Of a stretch of 64,000 bases of DNA, positions 1 to 9,190 are shown piece by piece (the first letter of the stretch is position 1; the number at the start of each line of letters is the position of its first letter). Source of the stretch: an uncultured Pseudomonadales bacterium (lineage in GTDB: Bacteria; Pseudomonadota; Gammaproteobacteria; Pseudomonadales; Pseudohongiellaceae). Location: assembly GCA_943842505.1 (NCBI GenBank), contig CALTDI010000005.1, positions 1-64,000 on the forward strand, written 5' to 3'. A program made the position numbers and the translations under genes. The notes below the pieces were generated by a model. The model had not been told where the DNA came from, did not search any database, and was given only the letters and a program-made list of their open reading frames with translations.

Positions 1-43
1 GACATGGCAGATGTCGGCGGTTCGAATCCGCCCGTGCCTACCA
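1..43 (+). tRNA. tRNA-Val(GAC), 3' part only
   Basis: The window opens exactly at the anticodon. The first three bases read GAC, followed by the 3' anticodon-stem strand (6-10), a five-base variable loop (11-15), a perfect T arm (16-20 pairing with 28-32 around a TTCGAAT loop), the 3' acceptor strand (33-39), discriminator A40 and an encoded CCA (41-43). The 5' half lies outside the window, so the GAC call depends on normal tRNA numbering. A tRNA-Val next to thrS also fits the order known in pseudomonads. Confidence 0.85.
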
Positions 44-195
44 TTCCATAGAAGTTAGTCAGTAATAAGAAGTTAGTCAGAAAAATCAATCAGACGAAAT
101 ATCATGGTGAATTGGAGACTTTTCTCTGATTCTGGTGGTTGGTTATTGGGAGCCCAAGAGACTCCTATACTTTAACAGAGCGTAGTGGAAGTAAG

Positions 196-2127
196 ATGCC
201 AAAAATTACCTTACCTGATGGCAGTGCACGGGAGTACGAGAACCCGGTTACTGTTATGGAAGTTGCCGAATCCATAGGCCCCGGACTTGCAAAAGCGACT
301 CTGGCTGGCCGCGTGGATGGCGCACTCGTCGATTCCTCCACTGTACTATCCGCCGACGCGGACGTAGCTATCATCACGGAAAGGGATAGCGATGGCCTTG
401 AAGTAATCCGCCACTCCTGCGCGCATCTAATGGCCCAGGCCGTGCAGCGTCTGTTTCCAAAGGCTCAAGTTACTATAGGGCCAGTCGTTGAAGATGGGTT
501 CTTCTACGATTTCGCCTTCTCCCGCGCGTTTACTCCCGAAGATCTGCAGGCGATCGAGAAAGTTATGGGAGACATCGTTAAAGAAAACCTCACCGTCGAG
601 CGTTCCATCATGAATCGCAGCGATGCTGTCACCATGTTCAAGGAGATGGGTGAAGAATACAAAGTCCAGATTATCGAATCCATTCCCGGTGACGAGGATC
701 TCTCGTTCTACCGTCAGGGAGACTTCATCGACCTCTGCCGTGGCCCTCATGTGCCCAGCACCGGTGCCTTTAAGGCATTCAAGCTCACGTCAGTAGCCGG
801 AGCCTATTGGCGCGGCGATGCCAGCAACGAGATGTTGCAGAGAATTCATGGCACGGCCTGGGGTTCGAAGAAAGACTTGAAGCTGTTCTTGCAACGCCTG
901 GAAGAGGCCGAGAAGCGCGATCACCGCAAGTTGGGCAAACATCTGGATTTATTCCATTTTCAGGAAGAGGCGCCAGGCATGGCGTTTTGGCACCCCAAGG
1001 GTTGGTCGATCTATCAGACCGTTCAGCGTTACATGCGCAGCGTGCAGGATGAACACAATTACAAAGAAATCAATACACCTCAGCTAGTCGACTACTCCCT
1101 GTGGGAAAAGTCGGGGCATGCCTCAAAGTTTTCTGACGAGATGTTTAGCGTCGAATCAGAGAATCGCATGTATGCGATCAAGCCGATGAACTGCCCCTGC
1201 CATATTCAGGTCTTTAATCAGGGCTTGAAGAGCTATCGGGACCTTCCGCTGCGACTGGCCGAGTTCGGTTCATGCCATCGCTATGAGCCTTCCGGCAGCA
1301 TGCACGGACTCATGCGCGTGCGCAGCTTCGTGCAGGACGATGGACATATTTTCTGTACCGAGGAACAAATTCAGGCAGAAGTGGCGGATTTCATGGCTAT
1401 GCTATTTGCCGTCTACAAAGATTTTGGCTTCGATGAGGTGATTCTGCGCTTGTCGACTCGCCCAGAGAAGCGGGTTGGCTCAGACGAAGTGTGGGATAAG
1501 TCAGAGCAGTCTCTCAAAGACGCACTGAATGCCACAGGTTTGCCCTGGGAGTTAGTGCCGGGTGAAGGCGCGTTCTATGGCCCCAAGATCGAATGCTCTC
1601 TGAAGGATTGCATGGGCAGAGTGCAGCAGTGTGGCACGATTCAGGTGGATTTCAGCACCCCGGGCCGACTCGGGGCGCATTATGTCGCCGAGGACAGCAG
1701 CAAGAAGGAGCCGGTTATGCTGCATAGGGCGGTGTTGGGTTCTTTCGAGCGGTTTCTGGGGATATTGATAGAGCATTATGCGGGCGCCATGCCAACCTGG
1801 TTGGCTCCCGAACAGGTCGTGATTCTGAATATAACGGACAAGCAGGGCGATTATTGCCGAAATTTCGAAGAATCCTTGAAAAATAAAGGGTTTAGAGTGT
1901 CTACGGACTTGAGAAATGAGAAGATCGGCTTTAAAATCCGCGAGCACACTTTACAGAAGATTCCCTATCTCCTAGTAGTCGGGGATAAAGAAGTAGAAAG
2001 CGAGACTGTGGCAGTGCGCAAACGCGGAGGTGAAGACCTGGGAACGATGACATTTGATGACTTTTGTGCACTCTTAAGCCAGGATGTCGCCCGTTTTGGC
2101 CGAAGCGAGCAACTGGACAACAGTTAA
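196..2127 (+). CDS. thrS: Threonine--tRNA ligase
   Basis: Charges tRNA-Thr with threonine in the cytoplasm and edits mis-charged serine. The 643-residue product matches the usual bacterial length (E. coli 642). The N-terminal TGS domain covers about residues 1-62. The editing domain shows H73 and H77 in an HxxxH motif, and a later DLCRGPH segment. The class II catalytic core carries the zinc-site MNCPCH stretch, and an anticodon-binding domain ends the protein. The frame stays open upstream to 139, but the ATG at 196 is preferred: it has a GGAAG ribosome-binding site about five bases upstream and begins directly with the TGS domain. It is the first gene of the translation block, 48 bases before infC. 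Confidence 0.97.
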   Translation: MPKITLPDGSAREYENPVTVMEVAESIGPGLAKATLAGRVDGALVDSSTVLSADADVAIITERDSDGLEVIRHSCAHLMAQAVQRLFPKAQVTIGPVVEDGFFYDFAFSRAFTPEDLQAIEKVMGDIVKENLTVERSIMNRSDAVTMFKEMGEEYKVQIIESIPGDEDLSFYRQGDFIDLCRGPHVPSTGAFKAFKLTSVAGAYWRGDASNEMLQRIHGTAWGSKKDLKLFLQRLEEAEKRDHRKLGKHLDLFHFQEEAPGMAFWHPKGWSIYQTVQRYMRSVQDEHNYKEINTPQLVDYSLWEKSGHASKFSDEMFSVESENRMYAIKPMNCPCHIQVFNQGLKSYRDLPLRLAEFGSCHRYEPSGSMHGLMRVRSFVQDDGHIFCTEEQIQAEVADFMAMLFAVYKDFGFDEVILRLSTRPEKRVGSDEVWDKSEQSLKDALNATGLPWELVPGEGAFYGPKIECSLKDCMGRVQQCGTIQVDFSTPGRLGAHYVAEDSSKKEPVMLHRAVLGSFERFLGILIEHYAGAMPTWLAPEQVVILNITDKQGDYCRNFEESLKNKGFRVSTDLRNEKIGFKIREHTLQKIPYLLVVGDKEVESETVAVRKRGGEDLGTMTFDDFCALLSQDVARFGRSEQLDNS

Positions 2128-2175
2128 ATTAACTTAAATGAAATCGAATACGAGGAATAAGCGTTCGCGCATGTC

Positions 2176-2700
2176 ATGAGGAGCAGTTCTAAAAAGCCAA
2201 TCATCAATGAGTTTATCGAAGCCGATGAAGTACGCCTGGTCGGTGAGACCGGTGAACAACTCGGTATTAAGTCATTGGAAGAAGCGCGGGCGGCTGCGGC
2301 CGAAGCCAAACTTGATCTGGTGCTAATAGCGCCCGATGCAGAGCCAGTAGTCTGTAAGATCATGGATTATGGCAAACATATATTCGATCTCAAGAAGGAA
2401 AAGGCTGCTAATAAGAAGAAGCAGCGAAGAACTCAGGTTAAAGAAATTAAATTTCGACCAGGGACGGAAGTGGGGGATTATCAGGTAAAACTACGCAACC
2501 TGATACGTTTCCTTGAAGATGGGGACAAGGCCAAGGTATCGCTTAGATTCCGTGGCCGGGAAATGGCCCATCAACATCTTGGCATGGAGCTAGTCACCAG
2601 GATCCGTGAGGATCTTGTTGAATACGGCACTGTGGAGCAGGAGCCCAAGATGGAAGGCCGACAAATTGTCATGGTATTGGCACCGGTCAAAAAGCGCTAG
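2176..2700 (+). CDS. infC: Translation initiation factor IF-3
   Basis: IF3 binds the 30S subunit, prevents premature 50S joining and checks the start codon. The 174-residue protein has the N-domain ([14 protein letters not shown] region), the basic linker rich in lysine, and the C-domain with [10 protein letters not shown] and [10 protein letters not shown] stretches. In many bacteria infC starts at a rare AUU/AUC codon that lets IF3 repress itself. Here the only usable in-frame start is an ATG, because a TAA lies in frame at 2158-2160, but no good ribosome-binding site sits next to it: the nearest GAGGA (2152-2156) is 19 bases away. A two-codon reading frame (ATG-TCA-TGA, 2171-2179) overlaps the start. 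Confidence 0.95.
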   Translation: MRSSSKKPIINEFIEADEVRLVGETGEQLGIKSLEEARAAAAEAKLDLVLIAPDAEPVVCKIMDYGKHIFDLKKEKAANKKKQRRTQVKEIKFRPGTEVGDYQVKLRNLIRFLEDGDKAKVSLRFRGREMAHQHLGMELVTRIREDLVEYGTVEQEPKMEGRQIVMVLAPVKKR

Positions 2701-2710
2701 CGAGAGTAAG

Positions 2711-2768
2711 GGTCAGCCTCCAATAATCTATTTTGGATCCGAGTGGTTCATTGGAGGCTGGCCTTTTT
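2711..2768 (+). terminator. Long hairpin with U-run between infC and rpmI (terminator or attenuator)
   Basis: Two 14-base arms, 2711-2724 and 2750-2763, pair with a single G-T exception around a 25-base loop, and five T residues follow at 2764-2768. This is the form of an intrinsic terminator, yet it lies inside a ribosomal-protein operon. It could therefore be an attenuator or part of the leader through which L20 controls rpmI-rplT, as is known in other bacteria. The sequence alone does not separate these roles. Confidence 0.75.
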
Positions 2769-2840
2769 GATTGTTAGGTATTTTATTAAAAGCATCCAAT
2801 AGTTACAGAAAACATTGGAGCAAATGCGGAGTTTTATGTA

Positions 2841-3038
2841 ATGGCTGGAAAATTAAAAACCCATAGTGGTGCTGCGAAGCGTTTCAAGAAAACGGCTTCC
2901 GGTTTCAAGCGCAAGAGCGCCTATAAGAGTCATATCCTGACTAAGATGACGACCAAGCGAAAGCGTCAGTTGCGGGGAACGAGTGCTGTACATGCAGACA
3001 ATGTTCCTGCAGTTAAACGAATGCTACGTGAAGTCTAA
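2841..3038 (+). CDS. rpmI: 50S ribosomal protein L35
   Basis: Small, very basic protein of the large ribosomal subunit (65 residues, the family norm). It carries the typical start [18 protein letters not shown] and a lysine/arginine-rich body ending in KRMLREV. It lies downstream of a leader containing a long hairpin and 26 bases before rplT, the conserved infC-rpmI-rplT order. Expression is probably controlled together with rplT from the infC-rpmI gap, since L20 is the known autoregulator of this operon in other bacteria. Confidence 0.97.
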   Translation: MAGKLKTHSGAAKRFKKTASGFKRKSAYKSHILTKMTTKRKRQLRGTSAVHADNVPAVKRMLREV

Positions 3039-3064
3039 TCGCTAAATAATCAGGAGAATCTAAA

Positions 3065-3424
3065 ATGGCTCGAGTTAAACGCGGCGTCACAGCAAATCGA
3101 CGTCACAAGAAAGTATTAAAGAAAGCAAAAGGCTATTACGGTGCAAGAAGCCGTATCTATCGAGTAGCTACCCAGGCAGTCACTAAGGCTGGTCAATACG
3201 CTTACCGCGACAGACGTGTAAAGAAGCGTGTATTTAGAGCGCTCTGGATTACGCGCATCAATGCTCAGGCACGCGAAAATGGTATGAGCTACAGCCAGCT
3301 TATTGCTGGACTGAAGAAAGCAAATATCGAAGTCGACAGGCGCGTATTGGCGGATCTGGCCGTACACGACAAGCCAGCATTTAATGCGGTTGTAGATCAG
3401 GCGAAAGCTAGCCTCGCAGCTTAA
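3065..3424 (+). CDS. rplT: 50S ribosomal protein L20
   Basis: L20 binds 23S rRNA early in 50S assembly and in several bacteria also represses its own operon. At 119 residues it is of normal length. The basic N-terminal extension begins [16 protein letters not shown] and includes a KGYYGARSR segment; the C-terminal globular part ends at [10 protein letters not shown]. The ATG is preceded by an AGGAG site at 3051-3055. Transcription probably continues into pheS, 22 bases downstream. Confidence 0.97.
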   Translation: MARVKRGVTANRRHKKVLKKAKGYYGARSRIYRVATQAVTKAGQYAYRDRRVKKRVFRALWITRINAQARENGMSYSQLIAGLKKANIEVDRRVLADLAVHDKPAFNAVVDQAKASLAA

Positions 3425-3443
3425 TCCTTTTAGGGTCAGTTAG

Positions 3444-4463
<1,020 letters not shown>

Positions 4464-4493
4464 TTTTTCTATTTAAATGTGTTGATATAGATA

Positions 4494-6881
4494 ATGATAT
4501 TCAGCGAACAATGGCTTCGAGAGTGGGTAAGTCCCAATCTTGAAACTCAGGAACTTGTCGATGAGCTAACCATGGCCGGCCTCGAGGTCGATGGCTCTTC
4601 GCCGGTTGCGCGCGAGTTTCAGGGGATAGTCGTAGGCCTTGTTGAAGCTGTGGAGCCTCATCCCGACGCCGATAAGCTGAGCCTGTGTTCTGTCTCGGAC
4701 GGAACGGAATCCTTCCAGGTAGTTTGCGGTGCGCCGAATGTTCGTGCGGGCCTGAAGGTTCCCTTCGCCAAACTCAACGCCAAGATAATCGAATCTACGG
4801 ATGCGAAGCCCTTCAAGATAAAGAAGGCAAAGATTCGCGGTGTGGAATCGAACGGTATGCTTTGCTCTAGCGAGGAGCTGGGTCTAGAGGAAAAGTCTGA
4901 TGGATTGTTGGAGCTTCCGGAGCAAGCCGAAGTAGGAATGGATGTTCGTGACTATCTGCAGCTCGATGATATGAGTATAGAATTAGATCTGACGCCCAAT
5001 AGAGGCGACTGTCTGGGCATGATAGGTCTGGCAAGAGAAGTCGGCGTGATCGGGCGTCAAGATGTAAAGCCGCTTGAATTTACACCAGCTACCGAATCCA
5101 TCGCAGACAAGATTGAAATCAAGATTACAGCAAAAGACGCCTGCCCCAGGTACCTTGGCCGCGTTATTCGCAATATCAACTTGAATTCCGAGTCACCGCT
5201 GTGGATGCAGGAGAAGCTGCGTCGCTGCGGGCTTCGCAGCATCGACCCAGTAGTAGACGTAACTAATTTCGTGCTGATGGAGCTAGGTCAGCCCATGCAC
5301 GCGTTCGACCTGGCCAAATTAGAAGGGCATATCGATGTTCGGCTGGCCACTAAGGGTGAGAAGCTGGAGCTTCTAGACGGAAAAGAAGTAGAGCTGACCC
5401 CCGGTACTCTTCTTATCACCGATGCCAAGAAGCCGGTGGCTATGGCCGGCATCATGGGTGGTATGGCAACCTCGGTAAGCGATCAGACTCAGGACGTATT
5501 TCTGGAGTGTGCCTTCTTCGCACCACTGGATATTGCTGGCAAGGCGAGAGCCTACGGCATGCATACAGATGCATCCCATCGCTATGAGCGGGGAGTAGAC
5601 TATCAACTCCAGCAAACGGCTATGGAGCGAGCTACGCAGTTGCTTCTCGATATTTGTGGAGGCGAGGCAGGTCCCATAACAAGCGCTGTGGGTAATTTGC
5701 CCGAGCCGGTAGAGGTCGCCCTGAAGTACGGCTCCATCAAGAACCTGCTTGGTATAGAGATGGAGCAGGCGGAGGTTAAGGACATACTGGGTAGGCTGGG
5801 TTTTGATTTGGCTAGTGACGACGGAGAGACATTGATGGTTTCTGTGCCTTCCTTCCGGTTCGATGTCACTATCGAGGCAGACCTGATCGAAGAACTCGCC
5901 AGGATATACGGCTATAACAAGCTCCCGCAGACAGGGGGGCTTGGCAATCAATCCCTGGCATCTAAGCCGGAGTCTCATATAGAGCTAAGCCAGATTAGGC
6001 AGCAGCTTGTTGCCCTGGGCTACCAGGAGGTCGTTACCTATAGCTTCATCGAGCCCTCCCTGGCCGATACCCTGTTTCCGGATCAGCCCGGCGTGGCTCT
6101 GCAGAACCCTATCTCGGCAGACATGGCCGTCATGCGTAGCAGCATACTTCCCGGCTTAATTAGCACGCTGAAATACAATGAGAATCGGCAGCAGGATCGC
6201 ATTCGCATCTTCGAAAGCGGGCTTGTCTTCAAGCAGAAAGGCAATGATATAGAGCAGACGCCAATGCTGGCCGGCCTTATATCTGGCAATAAAATGCCAG
6301 TAAATTGGTCTAATAACAAAGAGATATCTGATTTTTTTGATGTAAAGGGTGATATAGAGGCCCTGCTATCTATGGGCTTGGAGTCAGACCGCTACAACTT
6401 TGCTCCCACCAACTACGCCTGTTTTCACAGTGGCCAGTGTGCGAGCCTGAGCAAAGATGGCGAGATCATCGGCCACATAGGTGCTCTGCACCCGGCACTA
6501 CAGCGAAAACTGGGGATTACAGCCAACTGCTACCTGTTCGAGCTAGAGCTGTCGCCACTGCAGCTACGTAAGCTGCCAGCAGCCAGTGCGCTGTCCAGGT
6601 TTCCAGAAGTTAGCCGAGACTTGGCTATCCTGATCGATAGTGATTATTCTTCTGGTGAAATATTGAGCAATGTCCGTGATAATGCGGGGGAGTATTTGAC
6701 CGAACTTCGAATATTCGATGTTTATCAAGGGGATGGCGTCGAAAAAGGCAAAAAAAGTGTCGCTTTAGGCTTGACGTGGCAGCATCCTTCGCGCACTCTT
6801 AGCGAAGATGACGTAAATAAAATAATTAGTAACTGCGTCAATGGACTACAAGATAAATTTAATGCAAATTTGCGGAATTAG
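4494..6881 (+). CDS. pheT: Phenylalanine--tRNA ligase beta subunit
   Basis: Structural and editing subunit of PheRS. The 795 residues match E. coli length. Domains in order are an EMAP/tRNA-binding OB fold (about 40-150, including [10 protein letters not shown]), the B3/B4 editing region (about 210-380), B5 (about 400-470, with LTPN upstream and [22 protein letters not shown] at its end), a degenerate class II core, and the FDX-ACB anticodon-binding domain at the C terminus (from about 700, [13 protein letters not shown]). The start ATG has only weak Shine-Dalgarno complementarity, so translation may be partly coupled to pheS. Confidence 0.97.
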   Translation: MIFSEQWLREWVSPNLETQELVDELTMAGLEVDGSSPVAREFQGIVVGLVEAVEPHPDADKLSLCSVSDGTESFQVVCGAPNVRAGLKVPFAKLNAKIIESTDAKPFKIKKAKIRGVESNGMLCSSEELGLEEKSDGLLELPEQAEVGMDVRDYLQLDDMSIELDLTPNRGDCLGMIGLAREVGVIGRQDVKPLEFTPATESIADKIEIKITAKDACPRYLGRVIRNINLNSESPLWMQEKLRRCGLRSIDPVVDVTNFVLMELGQPMHAFDLAKLEGHIDVRLATKGEKLELLDGKEVELTPGTLLITDAKKPVAMAGIMGGMATSVSDQTQDVFLECAFFAPLDIAGKARAYGMHTDASHRYERGVDYQLQQTAMERATQLLLDICGGEAGPITSAVGNLPEPVEVALKYGSIKNLLGIEMEQAEVKDILGRLGFDLASDDGETLMVSVPSFRFDVTIEADLIEELARIYGYNKLPQTGGLGNQSLASKPESHIELSQIRQQLVALGYQEVVTYSFIEPSLADTLFPDQPGVALQNPISADMAVMRSSILPGLISTLKYNENRQQDRIRIFESGLVFKQKGNDIEQTPMLAGLISGNKMPVNWSNNKEISDFFDVKGDIEALLSMGLESDRYNFAPTNYACFHSGQCASLSKDGEIIGHIGALHPALQRKLGITANCYLFELELSPLQLRKLPAASALSRFPEVSRDLAILIDSDYSSGEILSNVRDNAGEYLTELRIFDVYQGDGVEKGKKSVALGLTWQHPSRTLSEDDVNKIISNCVNGLQDKFNANLRN

Positions 6882-6895
6882 TTGGGGATTTTGAT

Positions 6896-7204
6896 ATGGC
6901 GGATGGAGCACTCACTAAAGCCGATATGGCTGAACGCCTCTTCGAAGAACTCGGGCTTAACAAGCGCGAAGCCAAGGAAGTCGTAGAGCAATTTTTCGAA
7001 GAAATCCGTCTTTCACTAGAGCGCAATGAACAGGTCAAATTGTCTGGATATGGCAACTTCGATCTAAGAGACAAGAAGCAGCGACCAGGTCGCAACCCCA
7101 AAACGGGTGAAGAGATACCGATCAAGGCGCGGCGAGTAGTTACATTTCGCCCAGGACAGAAACTTAAGGCAAGGGTAGAGGGTTATGCTGGAACCGAAGA
7201 ATAA
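6896..7204 (+). CDS. ihfA: Integration host factor subunit alpha
   Basis: DNA-bending protein that pairs with IHF-beta. The 102 residues include the HU/IHF fold, with the start [17 protein letters not shown], the core [12 protein letters not shown], and the beta-arm RNPKTGEEI with its conserved proline that intercalates into DNA. It directly follows pheT (15-base gap), the classic pheST-ihfA order. Its last 20 bases overlap the start of the MerR-like gene, so the two are probably translated together. Confidence 0.97.
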   Translation: MADGALTKADMAERLFEELGLNKREAKEVVEQFFEEIRLSLERNEQVKLSGYGNFDLRDKKQRPGRNPKTGEEIPIKARRVVTFRPGQKLKARVEGYAGTEE

Positions 7205-7538
7205 CCACGAATTACCTCCAATACCCCCTAAACGCTACTTCACTATCGGTGAAGTCGGTGAATTATGTGCGGTGAAGCCTCATGTGCTGCGCTATTGGGA
7301 GGCTGAAATTCCTCAGCTAAAGCCCGTTAAGCGTCGTGGTAACCGCCGTTATTATCAGCGTCAGGATGTGATTTTAATCAGACAAATCAAGAGCTTACTG
7401 TACGAGCAAGGCTATACGATTGGCGGCGCCCGACAGAAGATGAGTGATAACCCAGAAGAATTAGCGAAATCTAATGTCAATGCCAGCGAGATCAGATCTC
7501 TGGTGAAGGACTTGGAAGGCGTTATAGCTCACTTGTAG
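7185..7538 (+). CDS. MerR-family transcriptional regulator
   Basis: A 117-residue protein of the short MerR-like type found next to ihfA in pseudomonads. The winged helix-turn-helix covers about residues 15-85: [10 protein letters not shown], then [13 protein letters not shown], then [22 protein letters not shown]. No cysteine-based metal site or ligand-binding domain follows; the short tail is probably a dimerisation helix. The start overlaps the 3' end of ihfA by 20 bases in another frame. Its regulon is unknown. Confidence 0.88.
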   Translation: MLEPKNNHELPPIPPKRYFTIGEVGELCAVKPHVLRYWEAEIPQLKPVKRRGNRRYYQRQDVILIRQIKSLLYEQGYTIGGARQKMSDNPEELAKSNVNASEIRSLVKDLEGVIAHL

Positions 7539-7703
7539 GCGTTTCTGCAGTTAAATAATTCCGAAAAGCAATCGCACTCCAGCTTTCACTTTGCGGCATA
7601 GCGCCCTTTTAGGCGTGTTACGCTGCAGGAAGAAGTAAAAACCCAGCGCTATACTCAGCAATTCTTAGTAAAGCGATTGGTTGTTTAAAAGGTAAGTATA
7701 TAT

Positions 7704-7780
7704 CGGGGCGTAGCGCAGTCTGGTAGCGCACTACACTGGGGGTGTAGTGGTCGTCGGTTCAAATCCGGCCGCCCCGACCA
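7704..7780 (+). tRNA. tRNA-Pro(GGG)
   Basis: Complete 77-base cloverleaf. The acceptor arms CGGGGCG and CGCCCCG pair fully; there is a D arm with GCGC stems, an anticodon stem CTACA/TGTAG with loop CTGGGGG (anticodon GGG), a five-base variable loop, a T arm GTCGG/CCGGC, and an encoded CCA. It follows the merR-like gene as in Pseudomonas. The eroded stretch that follows suggests the 3' end of this tRNA may once have been an integration site, but no second copy of the tRNA end was found downstream. Confidence 0.97.
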
Positions 7781-7796
7781 ATTTTTAGTGAGCTGC

Positions 7797-7843
7797 AGTA
7801 ACCAAACCTGATCCCTAGTGAAGTAACCAAACCTGATCCCTAG
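7797..7843. repeat. Short tandem direct repeat, 2 copies of 22 bp
   Basis: The same 22 bases, starting AGTAACCAAACCTG and ending ATCCCTAG, occur at 7797-7818 and 7822-7843 with a 25-base period. The repeat sits between the tRNA-Pro CCA end and the stop codon of the minus-strand antitoxin-like gene. It has no open frame and no hairpin of its own. It may be the trace of a lost downstream gene, such as a toxin, or of an insertion near the tRNA. Confidence 0.8.
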
Positions 7844-7857
7844 AAAGCATAACAGTG

Positions 7858-8082
7858 TCATTCTAGTAGGTCATAAGCATTAATCGCTTCTTCCTCACTG
7901 ATTCTGTCGATCGCTAGAAACCTTTCCTCAACCTCGTCGATATAATCCAGGATCGCTTCCCGAGCACAGAACTGCACCGTTCTTCCCGTATGCATAGCCA
8001 AGATTAGTAGTCTCTTTTCAATATCTTTGGGTAAGTCAAGAGTGAACAATGTCGTGCCTCCAATTCCATTTGCTGCGGGCAT
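7858..8082 (-). CDS. RelB/DinJ-like ribbon-helix-helix antitoxin, no toxin partner
   Basis: A 74-residue protein with an N-terminal beta strand and helices typical of ribbon-helix-helix antitoxins: [17 protein letters not shown], then HTGRT and an [15 protein letters not shown] helix. The acidic tail [12 protein letters not shown] is typical of the toxin-binding end of RelB-like proteins. A RelE/ParE-type toxin would be expected immediately downstream on the minus strand (below 7858), but that space holds only a tandem repeat and tRNA-Pro. The gene therefore looks like an orphan antitoxin. The start at 8082 is the first ATG; the fold would also be kept by a slightly later start. Confidence 0.75.
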   Translation of the reverse strand: MPAANGIGGTTLFTLDLPKDIEKRLLILAMHTGRTVQFCAREAILDYIDEVEERFLAIDRISEEEAINAYDLLE

Positions 8083-8282
8083 TCATTTCTATTTCGAGGC
8101 ACATCCTTGTGCCTCTCAAGCAGCAGTCCTTGCTGTCTTTAAATATAGCTGGGAAGCTTAATAAATCCAGTTAACAAGAGTTTTACTTCTGGTTAACAAT
8201 GGTTGACCGCCCTGGATACAGATCTCGATGTTTTAGGAGGAATGAGGCGAGACCGCGCTTATTTCCATATGCTACTAAGTAG
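8083..8282. other. Non-coding gap, nothing recognised
   Basis: Lies between the antitoxin-like gene and the decayed glycine-zipper gene. It is AT-rich, with stop codons in all frames and no clear promoter or terminator. It probably contains the promoter of the antitoxin-like gene, since an antitoxin would be expressed leftward from here. Confidence 0.4.
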
Positions 8283-8528
8283 TTAGTTTAGTACTCTGTA
8301 ACCTCTGCCAATCAAGCAGCGCTTGATAACGCGCTCTCGCTCACGAATACCTGCGTCTACGCCTCGTACAATACCGCCAGCAGCGCCTATTCCAGCTCCT
8401 TTCTTTGCTGTGTCACTATTGCCGACAATAGCGCCGAGAACAGCTCCAGCCGCAGCGCCTGAAACGGCTCCCGCACTAGCCTTCTGTGCGATAGAAACCT
8501 TGTCGGCATAGGCTCCACATTCAGCAAG
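8283..8528 (-). pseudogene. Decayed glycine-zipper (lipo)protein, 5' end lost
   Basis: Reading the minus strand gives about 81 codons that begin LAECGAYADKVS, continue with a glycine-zipper run (GAAAGAVLGAIVGN and GAGIGAAGG) and finish RCLIGRGYRVLN followed by TAA at 8285-8283. This closely follows the usual C-terminal three quarters of small outer-membrane glycine-zipper proteins, in which a DLAEC motif comes after a lipoprotein signal. Here an in-frame TAA lies immediately before LAEC (8529-8531), no start codon is available, and the upstream frame does not resemble a signal peptide. The gene therefore appears truncated or frameshifted. Confidence 0.65.
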
Positions 8529-9190
8529 TTAGATAACGCGCAAGTAAGAAAGAGGTTTACAAATACCCAATCTATTCCCTAAAGAATCTTCGCCACCTCT
8601 TAGTGGTAAAAAAGGCAGATTACTAAGGTTGTGCTGCAAGGGGGGGGGGAGGTAGGCTTCTGGAAATTCCGGTCAGCGAACAGAAAGTAGAGACTGAAAA
8701 GGGCAATGAAAAGTTGGAACCTCAGTGATTCTCTGGCGCCTAGTGAAATACTAAGTAGGCCAACTTCCCCGTTGGCCAAAGATAGAATGAGAGCCAAAAA
8801 CACCACCTGTTCTACCGATTAGCAATGACCCAGAAGTATGTGATGCCGGTGGTCGGTACCTAGGCTGAAGGGTGGGCTCCTTCGCAATGGCAGGAGACCT
8901 AAACATTTTCTAGAAAATCTCGCTTATCGCTATAAGCGCGCATGGCTGTCTAAAAGCGGGAAACCCATTACAGTATAGGCCGCTGAGAAATGGCGTTATT
9001 TGCAGTTTTGAACTACTTTAATTTGTGTCATTGGGCTGTTAAATCAGATAAACTTTCCTGCAAGAGAGGCGCGGGTAATAGAGCCTCATTTTAGTATTGA
9101 ATCAACGCTCAGCGAGTAAGTGCAAGTCGACTTATTTGCCCAAAATGTTTTGCACATAATTACAAAAAATATGTAAATTCAGAGTTATAA
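8529..9190. other. Non-coding 0.66-kb stretch before smc with G10 tract and palindromes
   Basis: No convincing gene is present on either strand. Visible structures are a run of ten G residues at 8640-8649, a perfect 14-base palindrome at 8905-8918, and a hairpin with 7-bp arms 8921-8927 and 8932-8938 around a four-base loop. The last 150 bases before smc are AT-rich and must hold its promoter, but no clean -35/-10 pair was found. A 68-codon minus-strand frame across the G tract is hydrophobic but matches no known family. Confidence 0.5.

Noticed and set aside
50-80. 13-base direct repeat after tRNA-Val
   Set aside because: Two copies with an 18-base period in an AT-rich leader; no link to attenuation or integration could be seen.
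2171-2179. Two-codon upstream reading frame as a real regulatory leader peptide of infC
   Set aside because: Too short to judge and its ribosome-binding site spacing (14 bases) is poor; reported only as part of the infC start context.
8323-8511. Plus-strand 62-codon alanine/proline-rich frame
   Set aside because: It is the complement of the glycine-zipper fragment; its composition is explained by that gene on the other strand.
8600-8806. Minus-strand hydrophobic 68-codon frame across the G10 tract
   Set aside because: No clear ribosome-binding site or family resemblance; kept only as part of the homopolymer observation.
8811-8990. 6S, 4.5S or RsmY/Z-like RNA upstream of smc
   Set aside because: Short hairpins are present, but the conserved sequence blocks of these RNAs were not found.
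7704-9190. Integrated element or prophage at tRNA-Pro
   Set aside because: No second copy of the tRNA 3' end, no integrase and no phage gene were found. The region is only decayed and small.
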